Source of the DNA: Spirogloea muscicola
Taxonomy: Eukaryota > Streptophyta > Zygnematophyceae > Spirogloeales > Spirogloeaceae
Direction: 5' to 3'
NCBI GenBank assembly: GCA_009602725.1
Contig: WELB01000302.1
Span: forward strand, 56,763 to 120,762
DNA length: 64,000 bases
Both the position numbers and the translations under genes were made by a program. Positions 22,426-34,232 of this stretch are shown piece by piece (within the stretch, counting starts at the first letter, position 1; each line of letters begins with the position of its first letter). The notes under the pieces were generated by a model that saw nothing but the letters and a program-made list of their open reading frames with translations, was not told the origin of the DNA and did no database searches.

Positions 22426-25400
22426 ATGGCCGCCGCGTCCCCGCCGCCGCCGCCGCCGCCGCCGCCAGCGGGTGCAGAGGCTGGCGAGCGTCCGAGCCTC
22501 GTCCGCGGCGGCGCCGGCGGCGGTGGCGGGGACGGCGCGCCGGAGGCCGGCTTCTCNTACGCGCGCACGGACGGCGGCCGGCGGCCATCGTCGGCGCGCC
22601 ACGGAGGTCCGATGCCGGTGCTGGGCCCCGGCGTGGGCGCGCTGGTGCGGGCGCTGCGGCAGCAGAAGGGCCGCGAGGGCGTGCATGCGGTGCTGGAGCC
22701 CGCCATCGCCTCCCAGGTCCGGCACCTTCCTAACCACAGGTCAGAACTAGGGGTTTAGTATATGACCGTGGGATCTCAGGCCTCACAGCTCAGGCTTTCA
22801 GAGGCCCCAGAATGTGAGATGGGGCCCTGGGCGTCACTGCAGTGCCGCCATGGCGTCCCACCAGCCCAGAGCCTCTGAGTACTCGTCCACGGGGCCGGCA
22901 TTGGGCGGCTTCTCGAGCTGCGCAGCACCTCGGCAACCATCAGCTAGCCAGTGTGCACTCTGATGTGTTTGCTGTCGAGACGCACTTCTGATACGTCTCA
23001 GTCTGCTGCACAGAGTTTCAGGGCGGACCTGGCGGCGGCGCTGGCCGAGCTTCGGCGGCAGCAGCTGTGGCCGCTGCTCACAGAGGTCAGTCTGCACGCC
23101 ACCTTCTGGATGACGCTCCCACGCTGCAGTGAGATTCGTCATCGTGGCGAGATACCTCGGTGTGGCCGCCGGCCCTGATGGATTTAACGGCAGAGGAGCA
23201 GAAAGCAGGACTAGCCTCATGCCAATCCATGAAGAAGTTGGTGGTGCAGACTGCACAGCGCCTGTGATGCACTCAAAGGACTGTCAGGCAAGATGGTCAG
23301 CAGCTCACCAAGACGCTTTGCCGTCCAGGTCTATGAGTGGCTCCTGAACTGCGGGCGCTTCCAGCCGGACACCGTGGTCGTAAATCTCCTGCTGGAAGCT
23401 TACGTCAGGCAGCACCTTGCTGTCAAGGCCGAGGCGCTCTTTGCGCGCATGACTGAGCAGCAGCTTCCCAACTTTCCGACTGAGGCCTCGTGGAGCCTCC
23501 TGATGCGCACCCACACCAATGCCGGACAGCTGCGCAGTGCCGAGGAGGTATTCAGCCACATGGTTGCCCAAGGCTTCCGACCAGGTGAGGCCCCCCCCTT
23601 GCAAGCTAGTGAACAGTCAAATGTTTCTTGATCTGGTAAAATTAGGCTGAAGACCCCACAATGCTTTGGGTGGTTTCTCTTGCTCGCCCACACAATCAGC
23701 AGGAAATTTGCTGAAAGTAAAGTACTGTCATGATACTTAGCGGCAGAAGCGTGCTCAACAGCTGCTTACTGTCAATCAGCTCTTTCAAGCGCTGAAAAGG
23801 TTCGAAAGCAGCTGCTTGCTCTCATCTGCAGGAGACGGTGCTGCTTGACCCTTGCATCTTTGTCATCTGTCGTATGCTTCATTTGGGGTCCTGCTTGAGA
23901 TTTCACGTGCTAGTTAATATACCAGATGACCAGCAACCCACTCAGCTTGGACATATCTAGGTGTTGGAATGTACAACACGTTGCTGGAGGTTCTAGGGAG
24001 GGGGGGCAAGTTTGACCAGGCCACGAGGGTCTTCGAGAGTGAAATGCTGACATCCGGAGTGCAGCCAGACCTCAGCACCTTCACGATCATGGTCAACATA
24101 CATGGAAAGGTAGCCATAATGGTTGTTTGCTCATCTTGTTGCTCATCTCAACTGCTCCTTGCCGCTTTCGTGTTACTCACAAATGTAAAGGAACAAGCAT
24201 GACTCGCTGGCATATCATGTACAAGATAATTCTCGCTTGATGCAGGCCCGCCGTCCTGAGAAGGCTTCACGTGTCTTCCGAAGCATTTATGGCGCGCTCC
24301 TTGTCCCAGATGTACACTCTTTCGTGGCCCTGATCAACGCCTATGCTGCAGTAGGCGCCCATGACAAGGCCCACGAGACTTTTGAAGCGTTGCTAGAGGC
24401 GGGGTTTGAGCCCGACACTGATGTCTTCAATGGCCTCCTGCAAGCCCACTGGTAGGCCTGTCCCATTGTATCAAGGCTCCATCATGTAGGCCTATGCGTT
24501 AGATTAGAACGTTGCTAGCCATCTCATCCTGAGCACTGAAGCTTCCTGATATTATCACGGCTCACTTGCCAGCTGCTACAGCTACATTGGGCTTATAGTC
24601 GCCAAGCACCTAATTGCCATTGTGCAGTCAAGCAGACAACATTGACGGACTTATCCACGTACATGATGCGATGACAAGGGTGGGCTGCAAACCAGATCAG
24701 GGGACCTACCACATATTGATGAGCGCGTTTGGCAGAGCCGGACACTGGCTAGGTGATTACTTGCTGGGTCCTAGATATGACAAAATACGGTGGTCTTGTC
24801 TATGTGGCTCTCTCTGGACTGTCTTGATCTTGTGAGCTCCTCGACACGCATTTGAGGACCAAGCACAACAGCCTCAACATGTCACTTGGGCAGGCATCAC
24901 TTTCCTGGTGTGTAGCCCAGGAACCCTGATCACAAGTTTTTTTGATGCTTGGGCAGATTCTGTGAGGAGCTTCACAGAGATGAAAGCAGCAGGATATGCA
25001 GCTACTCACGTTACAAATATGCTGCTTCTGGAAGCTTATGCTGAAGCAGGAAGAGTGGAAGAAGCAGAAAAAATAGTCCACGAGATGGAGTCTGGTGGAC
25101 CTGAACCAGATGTAAGAGTCTACAATCACCTTCTGCGTGCATATGGAGCGGCTGGTTCGTTGGACAAGATGGCAGCCTTGTATGAGGAGATGAGAGCTGG
25201 GCCTGTTGTCTTGCCGAATCTAGCATCGCACACAGCAATGATGAGATCTTATGCCGATCATGATAACCAGGAAAAGTGTCTAGAGGTTTTCGTAGCCAGC
25301 AGGACGAATGGGCTTGTGGCGGACACAGCGATGTGGACTGCCCTCATTGCCTTCTATGCTAAGCGCAAGCTCTTCCGGAAAGCTATGGCCACCTACGATA

Positions 25401-25591
25401 AGATGGTAGATGCGGGCTGCTCGCCGGACTCTGCAACAGCGCAGGCCCTCTACTTGTCTTGCCGCAGCCCAGAGCAGGAGTTCGAGGTCCATGGCAAGCT
25501 GCGAACAGCAAATATTACAAATTACATGCCTCACTCAAATCTGCAAAAGAGGAGGTTTGGTATTGACACAACAATCACTGCACAAATGTAA
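22426..25591 (+). CDS. pentatricopeptide repeat (PPR) protein
   Basis: P-class PPR protein, an RNA-binding helical repeat protein that normally acts on plastid or mitochondrial transcripts. Seven exons join in phase: 22426-22716, 23014-23085, 23329-23584, 23961-24109, 24246-24451, 24628-24752 and 24957-25591, giving ~577 residues. Exon 1 encodes an Ala/Pro/Gly-rich leader with nine consecutive prolines, plausible as an organelle transit peptide. Exons 3-7 carry about ten 35-residue PPR units, such as TVVVNLLLEAYVRQHLAVKA, MYNTLLEVLGRGGKFDQATR and RVYNHLLRAYGAAGSLDKM. No PLS, E, DYW or SMR domain is seen. The N at 22557 falls in exon 1 and the frame holds if it is one base. It is convergent with the TrpD-like gene. 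Confidence 0.88.
22557..22557. other. single N inside PPR exon 1
   Basis: Undetermined base in a GC-rich coding stretch. The reading frame continues on both sides if exactly one base is counted. Confidence 0.6.
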
Positions 25592-26139
25592 CATCGGTAA
25601 ATGAGGGCATTCTTTGATGTCATGGACTTAGCACTTTGAATGTGCATTCTTGCAAAGGAGAAGTAGATTATCTTGGAGATAGAAGCAAATTCCCTGGCTG
25701 GATTGCTGAGCTTCGTCTAGACGAATAGGTCAGCAACTTCAGCATCACTCGTTGTGCCCTGTTAATTTGTGGCCCATGCAACCAGGGGTGGCCATACTGG
25801 AGAGGAAGCACAAGCGGGCTACTGCAGTTCGAGTAGAGGCTGACTTCCAAACCTCCAATGTAATGCTTGTCTTCGTAGTACACTTGACCCCAGAGAGAAC
25901 TGGAGCAAAAAAATTGTTACTCCGTTATGCTGAAGGAGGAGACCTATACATTTGCTTGCGCTACAGTACATTGCATGCTGGAATAAGAGCTCCAGAAGTC
26001 ACAACTCCTAAGATCTAGGAGCTAGACACAAGCTCTAAGCTTACAGCGAGCAAATTGCTCAAGGGACTTGATACGGTGCAAGTCCTGTACAAGGCGCTCT
26101 GCCAAAGCATTGATACAAAGAGGCATGCAGGCAGTCAGA
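25592..26139. other. intergenic between two convergent genes
   Basis: About 550 bp shared by the 3' ends of the PPR gene (+) and the TrpD-like gene (-). I see no coding sequence or repeat. Confidence 0.5.
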
Positions 26140-29100
26140 TCAATTAGCGGAAGCAATCTCCCTGCTTCGCTTGATATACGCCTCCAGTGTGGCGAGTGCT
26201 CTACCACTATCTATGGCCTCCCTTGCTCTCTCAAAGGCCACCATGGGATCCTGAGCTCCGTCGCAGCCGAGGAGATGGTCCGTCAAGCCAGCATTGAAGA
26301 TTATGCGGTCATAGACAGGGCCTCGCTCTCCTTGCAGTGCAGCCATACCCATCTCCACGTTCTTCGAAACCTGATCTTAGATATGAGCAGAGCAGGCAAT
26401 GCAGCTTTACTCACAGTCATCTGACTGCTGGATGACTGTTCTATGAACAGAGTGCTTCTTTGTGTAGTGCGAATGTCACTGATGTGGATGTCGTGATCGC
26501 AGAGCTAAGGACAGGCTTTACTGCAATCAACTGCATCACTTCAACAACATCCGCACTGACCATGTCAATGAGATCCTTGATTTTGGCTAGCGTGTTATCT
26601 TACCGAGCGATCTGTGCGGGGGGTCGGTGTATCGTCAAAGCCGTACGAGGAGGCATTCACCTCCATGGTAAAGCTCTCACGATGGAATCCCTCATCAGTC
26701 TCCTCCCCAGGTATGACGAGCGGTCGGAATCCAGAGCAGTAATTGACTGGCCGACCTTTTACGCTGCTGGTTGGGGAATTGCTCTTTGTCATGAATGAAA
26801 GGCCTCCTTCCTCTCCCTGCCTCCCAAGTAAACCAACAGAGTTGACCTCACAAAGTAGCTATATAAGAAGTAATTGAATGCTCGGACAGGGCAAAGAATG
26901 CTATGCGATGTTGAACCTCAACGGCAGATAGCCTAGTGCTCCCATCTCATAATTGAAGGAGATTTGTGCAGTTTTGTGCTAGCGTACCTTCACAACAAGA
27001 CCAGCATCTATCTTCTGCCTCCGGATGAGCATCAGTAGTGGATGTTCATAGCCCTCGTGATAGAAGCCAGCTATCATGGACTCCCTACCGCTTGCCTGAT
27101 TCAATTAACGGGAAAGCGGAAGCATCAGTACCAAGCCCACATGAGCATTTGCTGACGTCTAAAGTGACTGCCTGACAAGGGGAAAAGATGATGGTCAAAG
27201 TTACTGCCTTGATCAGGCGGTGTGCCAACACCACCTGATGGCCAGAACTGGACTAGTAAATTTATACCTGCTTTGCTGCAGTCACAGTTGCACAATTGCA
27301 CAATTGCACAATTGCACAATTGCACAGTGACTACTTTGACAAGCCTCTTTCGTCAGAAGCACTGACAGTCAGCAATTGTCAGCACGTGAGCTCACCGTCA
27401 CCAAACGCTGTACTTTTTCAGTTGTTGCAAAGGGAGGTCGCTTCTTTATGTGCAATCGCATATCCAACAGTGTGTACCTGCATCAGATATGGTAAGCTCC
27501 ACATAAGTATGTACGGCTTAACAGAATAGTGCGTAGATGTCTAAGAGGGAAGGTACTGCAGCTCGAGCATCCTCCATGCTCAATAGTTGCTACTGAGAAA
27601 CAAAATGCATCTACCACAAGAATGTCATTTGGAGTGCTCACATATGCTAGTCTTAAGCACTACATATTCTTCCTAACCAGAGCCACAAGTGAATGTGTGA
27701 GACATTCAATACACAAATGAGAGAGGAGGTGGTAGAAAGCTGCAGCTGTACATACAGGGAAGGCCGCGCCTCGCGCATACTAAGATATGCGAAGCCAACT
27801 GAAGGATCTTCAAGGAGCCTTGCAGCTGCTGATGGGGAAAGGTTTGTGGCAGCACCCAGATGCTGCAGCATCTGCTCCTCAGTCACTCCACCCTGACTTG
27901 CGTACAGAATGTGATTGTTGACATTGCAACTCTGATTGACACACTTCTTCAGCCTATGCTAGTCCTGGACAAGTCAGAACTTTTGCTGACTAAGGCCTTG
28001 TCTTAAGCATGCACAGCTTAATGAAGTGACACTCTGAGCACAGGTATGCACGTACTTTTGGAGGCATCCAGTCCACTCCATGCAAGAGGCACGTCTCCCC
28101 GTAGCTAGCACGAACAGCAGCTGAAAAGAGCGTGCCTCTAAAGAATCTCGTATTCCCATCGTACGGGTCACCGTAATGCGTCAAGGATTTGACATGAGCA
28201 ACAGGAAGAAGTCCTGCAACAGTGCACAGCCTGCATAAGCTCATGACAGACCCTCAGAAATATGATCAAAGCCCTTGCAGAGCGTGGAAGACTTTCTTGC
28301 TACTGACAGGTCACTGGGTTTTCTTAGTACACTGCATCTGTTACTCATACTGCACTTCAGGGCCCTGGACAATTAGCAATGATACATGACAAGGTTGTAT
28401 AAATCACTGCGAAGTATAGTGTGCAGCCTGAGTAGCCTCAGCTTGTCAGGGTCTGGCAGGTGCTCGCACCCAGCTCATGCTCAAAAGCCATGCAGTAGGC
28501 TTTCAGCTCTCGGTCTGTTTCGCGATTCATCCGCGTGCATATCAAGTAAGCCGCGACCAGAGCATCATTCACCTCGCCCTCTGCTCCTTTCAGAGGCAGG
28601 ATATCCTTCAGCAATGCTACAGTCTCCTCAAACCCAAGATGCGCTCCTTCCAGTACCTGCAGCAGCAGGTGTCACGTACCATGTGAGGCTTTTTGATTCC
28701 GGTGGTATTTGGCAGCTCCCACGACCAGCTCTTTTGACTTTTAGGAAGGCGCTTGGCTCACTGACAGAATAGCATGGCTTGCGAACGAAGAGATCTGAAG
28801 CAACAGTCGACTTGTTGACATGTGAAGAGGTGAATGGCTAAACCCAGAGCGGCAAAGTTGCGGAGTGCATAAAACGAGTCAGCATACAGTCTTTCACCTC
28901 TCGTAGTGCACCAACAAGCCTCATCTCAGAGTTACTTCTGCCATTGAAGAGGGGACCAACTTCCAGCATCCCATCCCACTCCATGATGGCTCCTTCTGGA
29001 TCTGCCAGGAATAGGATCTCCTTGGGGAGGGCCTTTCGAAGTGCTGGCCAAGCCTCCTCCATGGCTTGTCTTTCGCCGGCGCTCCACTGGGTGGCCACTG

Positions 29101-30038
29101 GGAAAGAGGTCGCTCGCAGCGTCATTGCTCCAAAGTATGCCCCCATTTGAGCGAGTGAAGCCCTTTCTTCCACTGGCAGTTCCCCTTTGACTGACCCAAA
29201 AAGTGTCCAAGAAGGATATCAGGAGTCTGTCTTGTACGATTTTCAAAGCATCCTAATTGGCTGAATTGACAAATTTTGCAAAGACTTGCAGGTACTGGTA
29301 AAGAGACCTGCGTAAATCATCATTGCGTGGTGGAAAGCAAGCTGCCACCGGCGCATTATGGGGCTGCAGTAGAGCTGCTACTCCACCTCGAGCTTACCTG
29401 ATTTGAGCATCAATGCAAGGACGTCCCGTGTCTTCTCGTAGCCCAGAGGTCGCGTCTGTGTAGGGCCCGTGCACACTCGGGCCTGTGCCTCGAGCAGAAG
29501 TGGGCTGGGGCCGACGTCATCCTGCAGCAGCTGACAGCGTCGATGGTGCACCTGCTGACTGCGGCTGACAGGCCTCGACCTCAGCCCCGAGTTCGTTTCT
29601 GCAGGAGCCACAGCGTATCTGTCAAGGAGGCTGCAAGACTGCCCGGGTAATCCTTCATAGTAAGTTGATCTCAAGAGCTTGAGAAAGATACTAGCTCAGC
29701 ACTATTGATTGTCGTTTCAAGCCGTGTTGGGAGACGCGTGGTGCCTGCAGGGCGCTTGACGGGGCTCGGACTAGAGGCTGCAGCGCTGCTAGTCTGAGAA
29801 CGCGGCCGTCACCTGGAGCTCCAGTGGACACCTCGGCTGCCGCTGCGAGCTCGCCAGCCGCTGATCGAGCTGCTGGTGGACGCAGCGGCAGATGGAGTGC
29901 CGGCCGGCGCGCAGCAGCCCGTGATGAGGCTGAAGCTGGACAAAGCAGAGTCCTGGCCAGAGCGAGGTCCTTCCGCAGCGCGTTGCAGCTGGGGCAGGCT
30001 GCAGCCAAGTGGCTGGCAAGCTGCGAGGCAGCGGCCAT
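26140..30038 (-). CDS. anthranilate phosphoribosyltransferase-like protein (TrpD-like, plant type)
   Basis: Homologue of the plant TrpD-like family of Arabidopsis At1g70570 type, a glycosyltransferase-family-3 fold. Recognisable minus-strand exons, in order, begin with 30038 on (MAAASQLASHLAAACPSC, Ala/Arg-rich plastid-type leader) and ~29600-29398 (PLGYEKTRDVLALMLKSG). The next are ~29173-28850 (AQMGAYFGAMTLRATSFP; NSEMRLVGALREV), ~28215-28060 (LTHYGDPYDGNTRFFRGTLF; LLHGVDWMPPK) and ~27890-27750 (VTEEQMLQHLGAATNLSPSA; GFAYLSMREARPSLY). They end with ~27096-26987 (MIAGFYHEGYEHPLLML), ~26765-26600 (GRPVNYCSGFRPL) and ~26363-26140 (LNAGLTDHLLG-like end, stop TGA). The product would be ~550-600 residues. 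Whether it makes tryptophan precursors or has another nucleoside substrate is not clear, because this branch differs from classical TrpD. Exact exon borders were not all fixed. Confidence 0.84.
27285..27328. repeat. short tandem repeat TTGCACAA x ~5
   Basis: Five near-perfect 8-bp units (TTGCACAA) in an intron of the TrpD-like gene. Each junction creates a CAATTG palindrome. Confidence 0.85.
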
Positions 30039-30977
30039 TACGAGCGCGGCGGCAGCCCGTCTGCCGGCTTCAGGGCGACGAGGCCATCGCGGCCACGATC
30101 TCTCGTCGGGAAACTGCCGCGGCACTGCACCACGGAATTGGCGGCATGTGCAATTGGCAGCCGTTGTTGGCAGCCTCGAAGCCCCTCGTTACAACGGGCT
30201 CATGCCAAGCCCGCGCCACAGCGCGCCGCGCTCAGCTCCTGGTCGTCGAGATGAGCCGCGGCAGCCGAGCGCCGGGACGGCGCGGCTCCGCGAATTGCGG
30301 CGCGAGGCACGGCGCGCAGAGCGGGGCGAGGCGCAGTGTCTCCCCGATCTTACTTGGGGCCCAAGTGGCTTTCATCGCAACGGCAATCGTCCCGCTTATG
30401 AGACCACGGCCTTTCGCCATCGACTCGTCTCCGCCATCGGTCAATCATCACGCCGCGGAGCCATGTGGCAACGGTGGGCACCAGCACCGTTGCCACATGG
30501 CTGAACAGCACCCCCGCCGTTCACTCCCCGCTCCGTTCCGACCGCGGGAAAATGTGGAAGGCGACCAGCCGCGCCCGTCAGCTCGTCCAGTCGTCCAGTC
30601 GTCCAGTCGAGCGAAAACGAACGAGAGCGCCTCCGAGCGGACGATCTCGCCAAGGCGCCCGTCCTTATCGCGCACCCGGCCCCGTCGGCGCTCCGTGCGG
30701 CGGCGGCGGTGGCGGCGGCGAACAAGCGCTCAGCAATGCCCACGGTCGTTAAAGCAGTCGTCAGCCGCGTGGAGTAGCCGCTTGTCTCTGCCGCTGCGAA
30801 AGGCGAGGGCGGCATCGGCCTCGCTGCGGCCGCCTCGGACGCGCCATGCCTTGGCGTGCCCGGCGTGTTGTTGCGGCGGCGGCTGCGGCGCGGCCTCGCG
30901 GGCCAGGCGCCGGCTCGGCTTGGCGAAGCGGCCGCTGCTGACGGCGCGGCGCTGCGCCAAGACGGCCCGCCGGGACG
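30039..30977. promoter_or_regulatory. divergent intergenic region, GC-rich
   Basis: Lies between the divergent starts of the TrpD-like gene (-) and the 2H phosphoesterase-like gene (+), so it should hold both promoters. A long open frame crosses it on the plus strand (29876-31429). Its composition is Arg/Ala/Ser-rich and it overlaps recognised exons in other frames, so I take it as GC-driven noise. An inverted repeat near 30462-30498 (CCATGTGGCAACGGTG and its complement) could form a hairpin. Confidence 0.5.
30462..30501. repeat. inverted repeat in the divergent promoter region
   Basis: Two complementary arms around GCCATGTGGCAACGGTGGG / ..CACCGTTGCCACATGGC, separated by a few bases. The perfect stem is long enough to be a protein-binding palindrome or a folded leader. 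Confidence 0.6.
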
Positions 30978-32347
30978 ATGCCAAAGGGCTACGCCGTGGA
31001 GCTCTACTTCGACGCGGCGCTGGAGAACCAGATCCTCAAGGTCCGCCAGGATCCGTCGCAGACGCCTGGCCTCGTCGCTCAGGCCTCTGGCTTCCCGCCT
31101 CGCTGGGTGGTCAGGCCGGACCTCCCATGGCCGTCCCAGAGCTTGCCGTGCTCCTAGCAATGGCAATGGCTCAAGTCTGGGGCGCTGCAAGGGGCCACCC
31201 GGAGTGGCATCTGGCACGGCAGCTCGAGTGCGCGTGCTTCAGGGCCAGACGCAACAGCAGGCAGCTCAGAGCCATGGCTAGACTGCTTCAGTGGCAGCAG
31301 CAATCGGCCCCAAGCAGTGCTGAGAGTTCCCGCCAGTGGCTGCTGCGCAGACGTGGAATGTGCTGGCGCGCAAGCAGATCAGCACCCGCCTTATCGAGAC
31401 GGGCGCTCGTCCCAACATCAGGTGCGTAGCTTGCGACGTCAGTTAGGTAGTCCAAGTCTTCTGTCACAGAGTGAAGCTTTGAAGAGCAAGTAGAAGCGTT
31501 CGGAACGCGTCGCAGCAGAGGGGACGGAGCTCTGGACTGGTCTGACGTGCGTGCTGTTGGGTTGCTGCTGCATTGCAGCCTGTCAGTGCACCCGGAGCTG
31601 CAGCCATCCAAGCTACGCACGGCCATGGAGAACTTTGCGCAGCAGCAGCAGCCCATTGCTGTCTCGCTGGCCTCCATCGGAAGCTTTGCAGCAGCTGATG
31701 GCATCCTCTTCTTCAGCCCCGCTCCGACCACTGCGCTCCTCACCTTACACGAGCAGTTCATGGTAAGAATGTCAGACCTCTGTGTGTCTGCAAGCTAGCC
31801 AGCAACTGCCTGGCTCGTCGCCCGGCAAATGGCGGATTAGGATCACGTTTGTTGATTATTGCATTGCATGCCCATGGCACTGTTGCAGATGATGTCCTTG
31901 ATGCTCTCTCTGTTATTGAAGTACTGTTTGAGGAGTCTAGGGTCAGGGCTGGGGTTGCCACCACCCATATACAGCAAGCAGAGTTTGCCCTGTCAACCAG
32001 CATGCTGCACAGGGCAGTTTCGGCGAGCTCTCTCGCGTTCATTATTGTGACCAGTTGTGTCGAGCAATGGCCAAATGACCAAAGCCCACAGCTCAGCTTG
32101 AGTGTACTCTATACAGGAGGTGCTGAAGCGACTTGGCATCCAGAGCAGCGGGCAGTACACGCCTGGGATGTGGTTCCCCCACTGTATGGTGGCCCAGGAG
32201 GTGCCGAAGGAGCGAGTTGCGCAGGCTTTCGCAACTCTGCGTGACTTCCGGCTGCCATTGACTGGCCACCTGTGCAACATAGGGCTTGTGGAGGTCTGGC
32301 CCGTCCATGAACACTACTCCTTTCCCCTTGGAGGTGACATGCTTTGA
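30978..32347 (+). CDS. 2H phosphoesterase-like (RNA ligase/cyclic phosphodiesterase family) protein
   Basis: Member of the plant family annotated as RNA ligase/cyclic nucleotide phosphodiesterase-like (At5g40190 type, 2H superfamily). Exons in phase: 30978-31040 (MPKGYAVELYFDAALENQIL), 31351-31421 (WNVLARKQISTRLIE), 31579-31762 and 32117-32347 (EVLKRLGI; WFPHCMVAQEVPK; stop TGA), giving 182 residues, close to the family's usual size. 2H proteins use two HxT/S motifs. The second is present as PHCMV. At the first, where relatives have RPHITL, this protein reads RPNISL across the exon 2/3 junction, so the first catalytic histidine is replaced by asparagine. It may therefore bind rather than cleave its substrate. 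Confidence 0.88.
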
Positions 32348-33471
32348 CACTGGTGAGGGCTTGTCTGTATGAGCTGATTGCCAATTTTGCAGAGCGGCTC
32401 GAGAGGCATATTGTATCAAAGCCACCTCTCAGAGTGTGATGCCCATTGTTTGGCCATTGCCTAATTTGAAACACCTCTGCGAGCAACTTTGCATATTTGC
32501 TCCGTGAACATTGGTCAGTCATCTTCCTTACTTCTTGCAAACTGATTAAATGAGGAGCTTGAGATTTGCCAATTGGCCTTCCTTAACTAGCTCAGCCTGT
32601 AGTTTTGCCTTGTGCGAGTGTGTCACAGCAAAATCTCGCAGTTTAGCCACCAGCAGCACACAGGTCCAGATTATTGTGGTACAGTGAGGCTTAACAACTT
32701 TGAACACAGAGAAGCAGCCACAGTGGCACTGGTGTAGATTGTGGCTTCCCAAGTGGAGCCGGTAGCAGAGCTCCTTGAAATGACAATGCGTTGGTGCTCT
32801 CGGGCTCCAGTAGCCAAAATTTAGCTCGATGTGGCCGCTGGAAACACACAAATGTTTGTGGATGCTTCTTCGGCGAGGGTAAAGAGAAGGTGGCTGCCAA
32901 GGGCATTGTCAAGGGCATTGTGGAAGCCACTCGAGTGCATACTGAGGAAGTTTTCCAGTGCATATACATGACACAGGAGCCTCAGGCCAGCTCAAGCCCT
33001 TCTGTACCCGTGTCAACAGTTGGAAAAAAGGAAGGCGAGGGGAACAAGAAGTCCACCACTGCCCAAGCAGTCTGCAGGGCGCAACCGGGACGGTGGCAAA
33101 GCAAGCGACTGGGACTGCTGCAGAACGGTGCAAGGCCTGGCTGGCCCCTTTCTCTGAAAGCTCTCAACTAAACTGCCCAGCAAGTTGTAAAACTTCGTAA
33201 CATTGCTAGATCTGAAGCTTAGAAGAAGGTGCAAGCATACTGACTGCTGCAACCCATTCCTTTGGGCTGGCCTCTCCCAGCCACCAGTTCATCTGGCCAC
33301 GCTCGCCGCAACCCTCTTGATCGTGCGCTTCGCAGTGTGCACCCAAGTGCGTGCATGCATGACGGCAGAAGGCCGCTTGGCTTGCCAGCATTCCAGGCCG
33401 AGCTGCAGTATCAGGACCTGCCCCGGCGCACACCGCGTAAGGAGACGAGGAGCGACCGCAGCGGCGTCGGA
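32348..33471. other. intergenic
   Basis: Contains the 3' flank of the 2H gene and the promoter of the next gene. A 126-codon open frame at 32791-33171 has no recognisable domain or intron pattern, and I do not call it. A hairpin-tail insertion sits at 33256-33307. Confidence 0.45.
33249..33314 (+). mobile_element. 52-bp family-A hairpin insertion with 7-bp duplication
   Basis: A stand-alone family-A unit at 33256-33307 (ATTCCTTTGGGCTGG, then CCTCTCCCAGCC, CCAGTTCATCTGG and CCACGCTCGCC) is flanked on both sides by GCAACCC (33249-33255 and 33308-33314). It lies about 165 bp upstream of the next gene's start codon. It holds the same two tandem hairpins as the copies at 20174-20235 and 19718-19770. 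Confidence 0.85.
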
Positions 33472-34232
33472 ATGCTGCGGGTGATATCGGGCGGGCAGAC
33501 GGGCGTCGACCGGGGCGCGCTGGACGCCGCCATGGAGCTCGGGCTGCCACACGGGGGCTGCTGCCCGCGGGGCCGGCTTGCGGAGGACGGCGCGGTGCCG
33601 GCTACGTACAGCGGCCTGGTGGAGCTGGAGACGGCTTCGTACGAGGCCAGGACCTTTCGGAACGTCCTGGACAGCGACGCGACGCTCATCCTCCACAGGG
33701 CGGCGCCGCTGGCGGGCGGCACGCAGCTCACCGCCCAAGTCGCGGCGCAGCTCGGCAAGCCCTGCCTCTGCCTGCTGCTGGACAGGTGCGCACCACCCGC
33801 CAGGCCCTTGCACTCGCCGAAGCTGCTATGCCTCAAACTTCATGACAGAGCAGCTCTGGGAAAGGCTGACTTGGGACTGGGTATTGCAGACTGTACAGCC
33901 TCATCTGCACATTGAGCCCCGAATTGTGTTGACCCCAGTGTTCTCAAGCTACACCAAATTGCAGGCTACATGAAGAGGCGTCCTTCGGCAGTCCGGATGC
34001 TCACTTAATTGACCTGCTCCAAATACAATGCAGGCAAGAGGTGGCCTTCGGTGATCAGATTGAAAGAATTCTCCGCTGGTTGCACCGATACCACGTTGCA
34101 AACCTCAATGTTGCTGGTCCACGGGAGAGTGAGGAACCAGGCATTCAAGCGGTTGCATACACAATCCTGAATACGGCAGTGAGCCAGTATTTGAAGTTGC
34201 ATTCCACAGGCTCCCACTTGCTGCATAGGTGA
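33472..34232 (+). CDS. YpsA/molybdenum-cofactor-carrier-like protein
   Basis: Rossmann-like protein of the YpsA/MoCo-carrier family (LOG/DprA-like superfamily). Exons 33472-33785 and 34034-34232 join in phase to give 170 residues, the normal family length. Visible motifs are the N-terminal LRVISGGQTGVDRGALDAA, then GLPHGGCCPRGR.AEDG, SDATLI and GGTQLT, and the C-terminal LNVAGPRESEEPGI. The GGQTG and GGT loops form the expected nucleotide-type binding site. Bacterial members are best known next to mobile or phage genes, and one algal member binds molybdenum cofactor. The substrate here is unknown. The UAG/TGA region is followed at once by TGTAA (34240-34244), the common green-algal polyadenylation signal. 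Confidence 0.86.

Noticed and set aside
27285-27328. CRISPR-like array
   Set aside because: Plain 8-bp tandem repeat with no spacers.
29876-31429. A 517-codon open frame on the plus strand
   Set aside because: Arg/Ala/Ser-rich, no domain, spans a divergent promoter region and overlaps exons of two recognised genes in other frames. Explained by high GC content.
32791-33171. A 126-codon open frame as a separate gene
   Set aside because: No recognisable domain, start context or partner exons; composition is like the surrounding intergenic DNA.
33249-33314. Short DNA transposon (MITE) for the hairpin units
   Set aside because: Flanking duplications differ in length (5, 7, 8 bp), there are no shared terminal inverted repeats across the whole unit, and the sequence matches LINE 3' tails.
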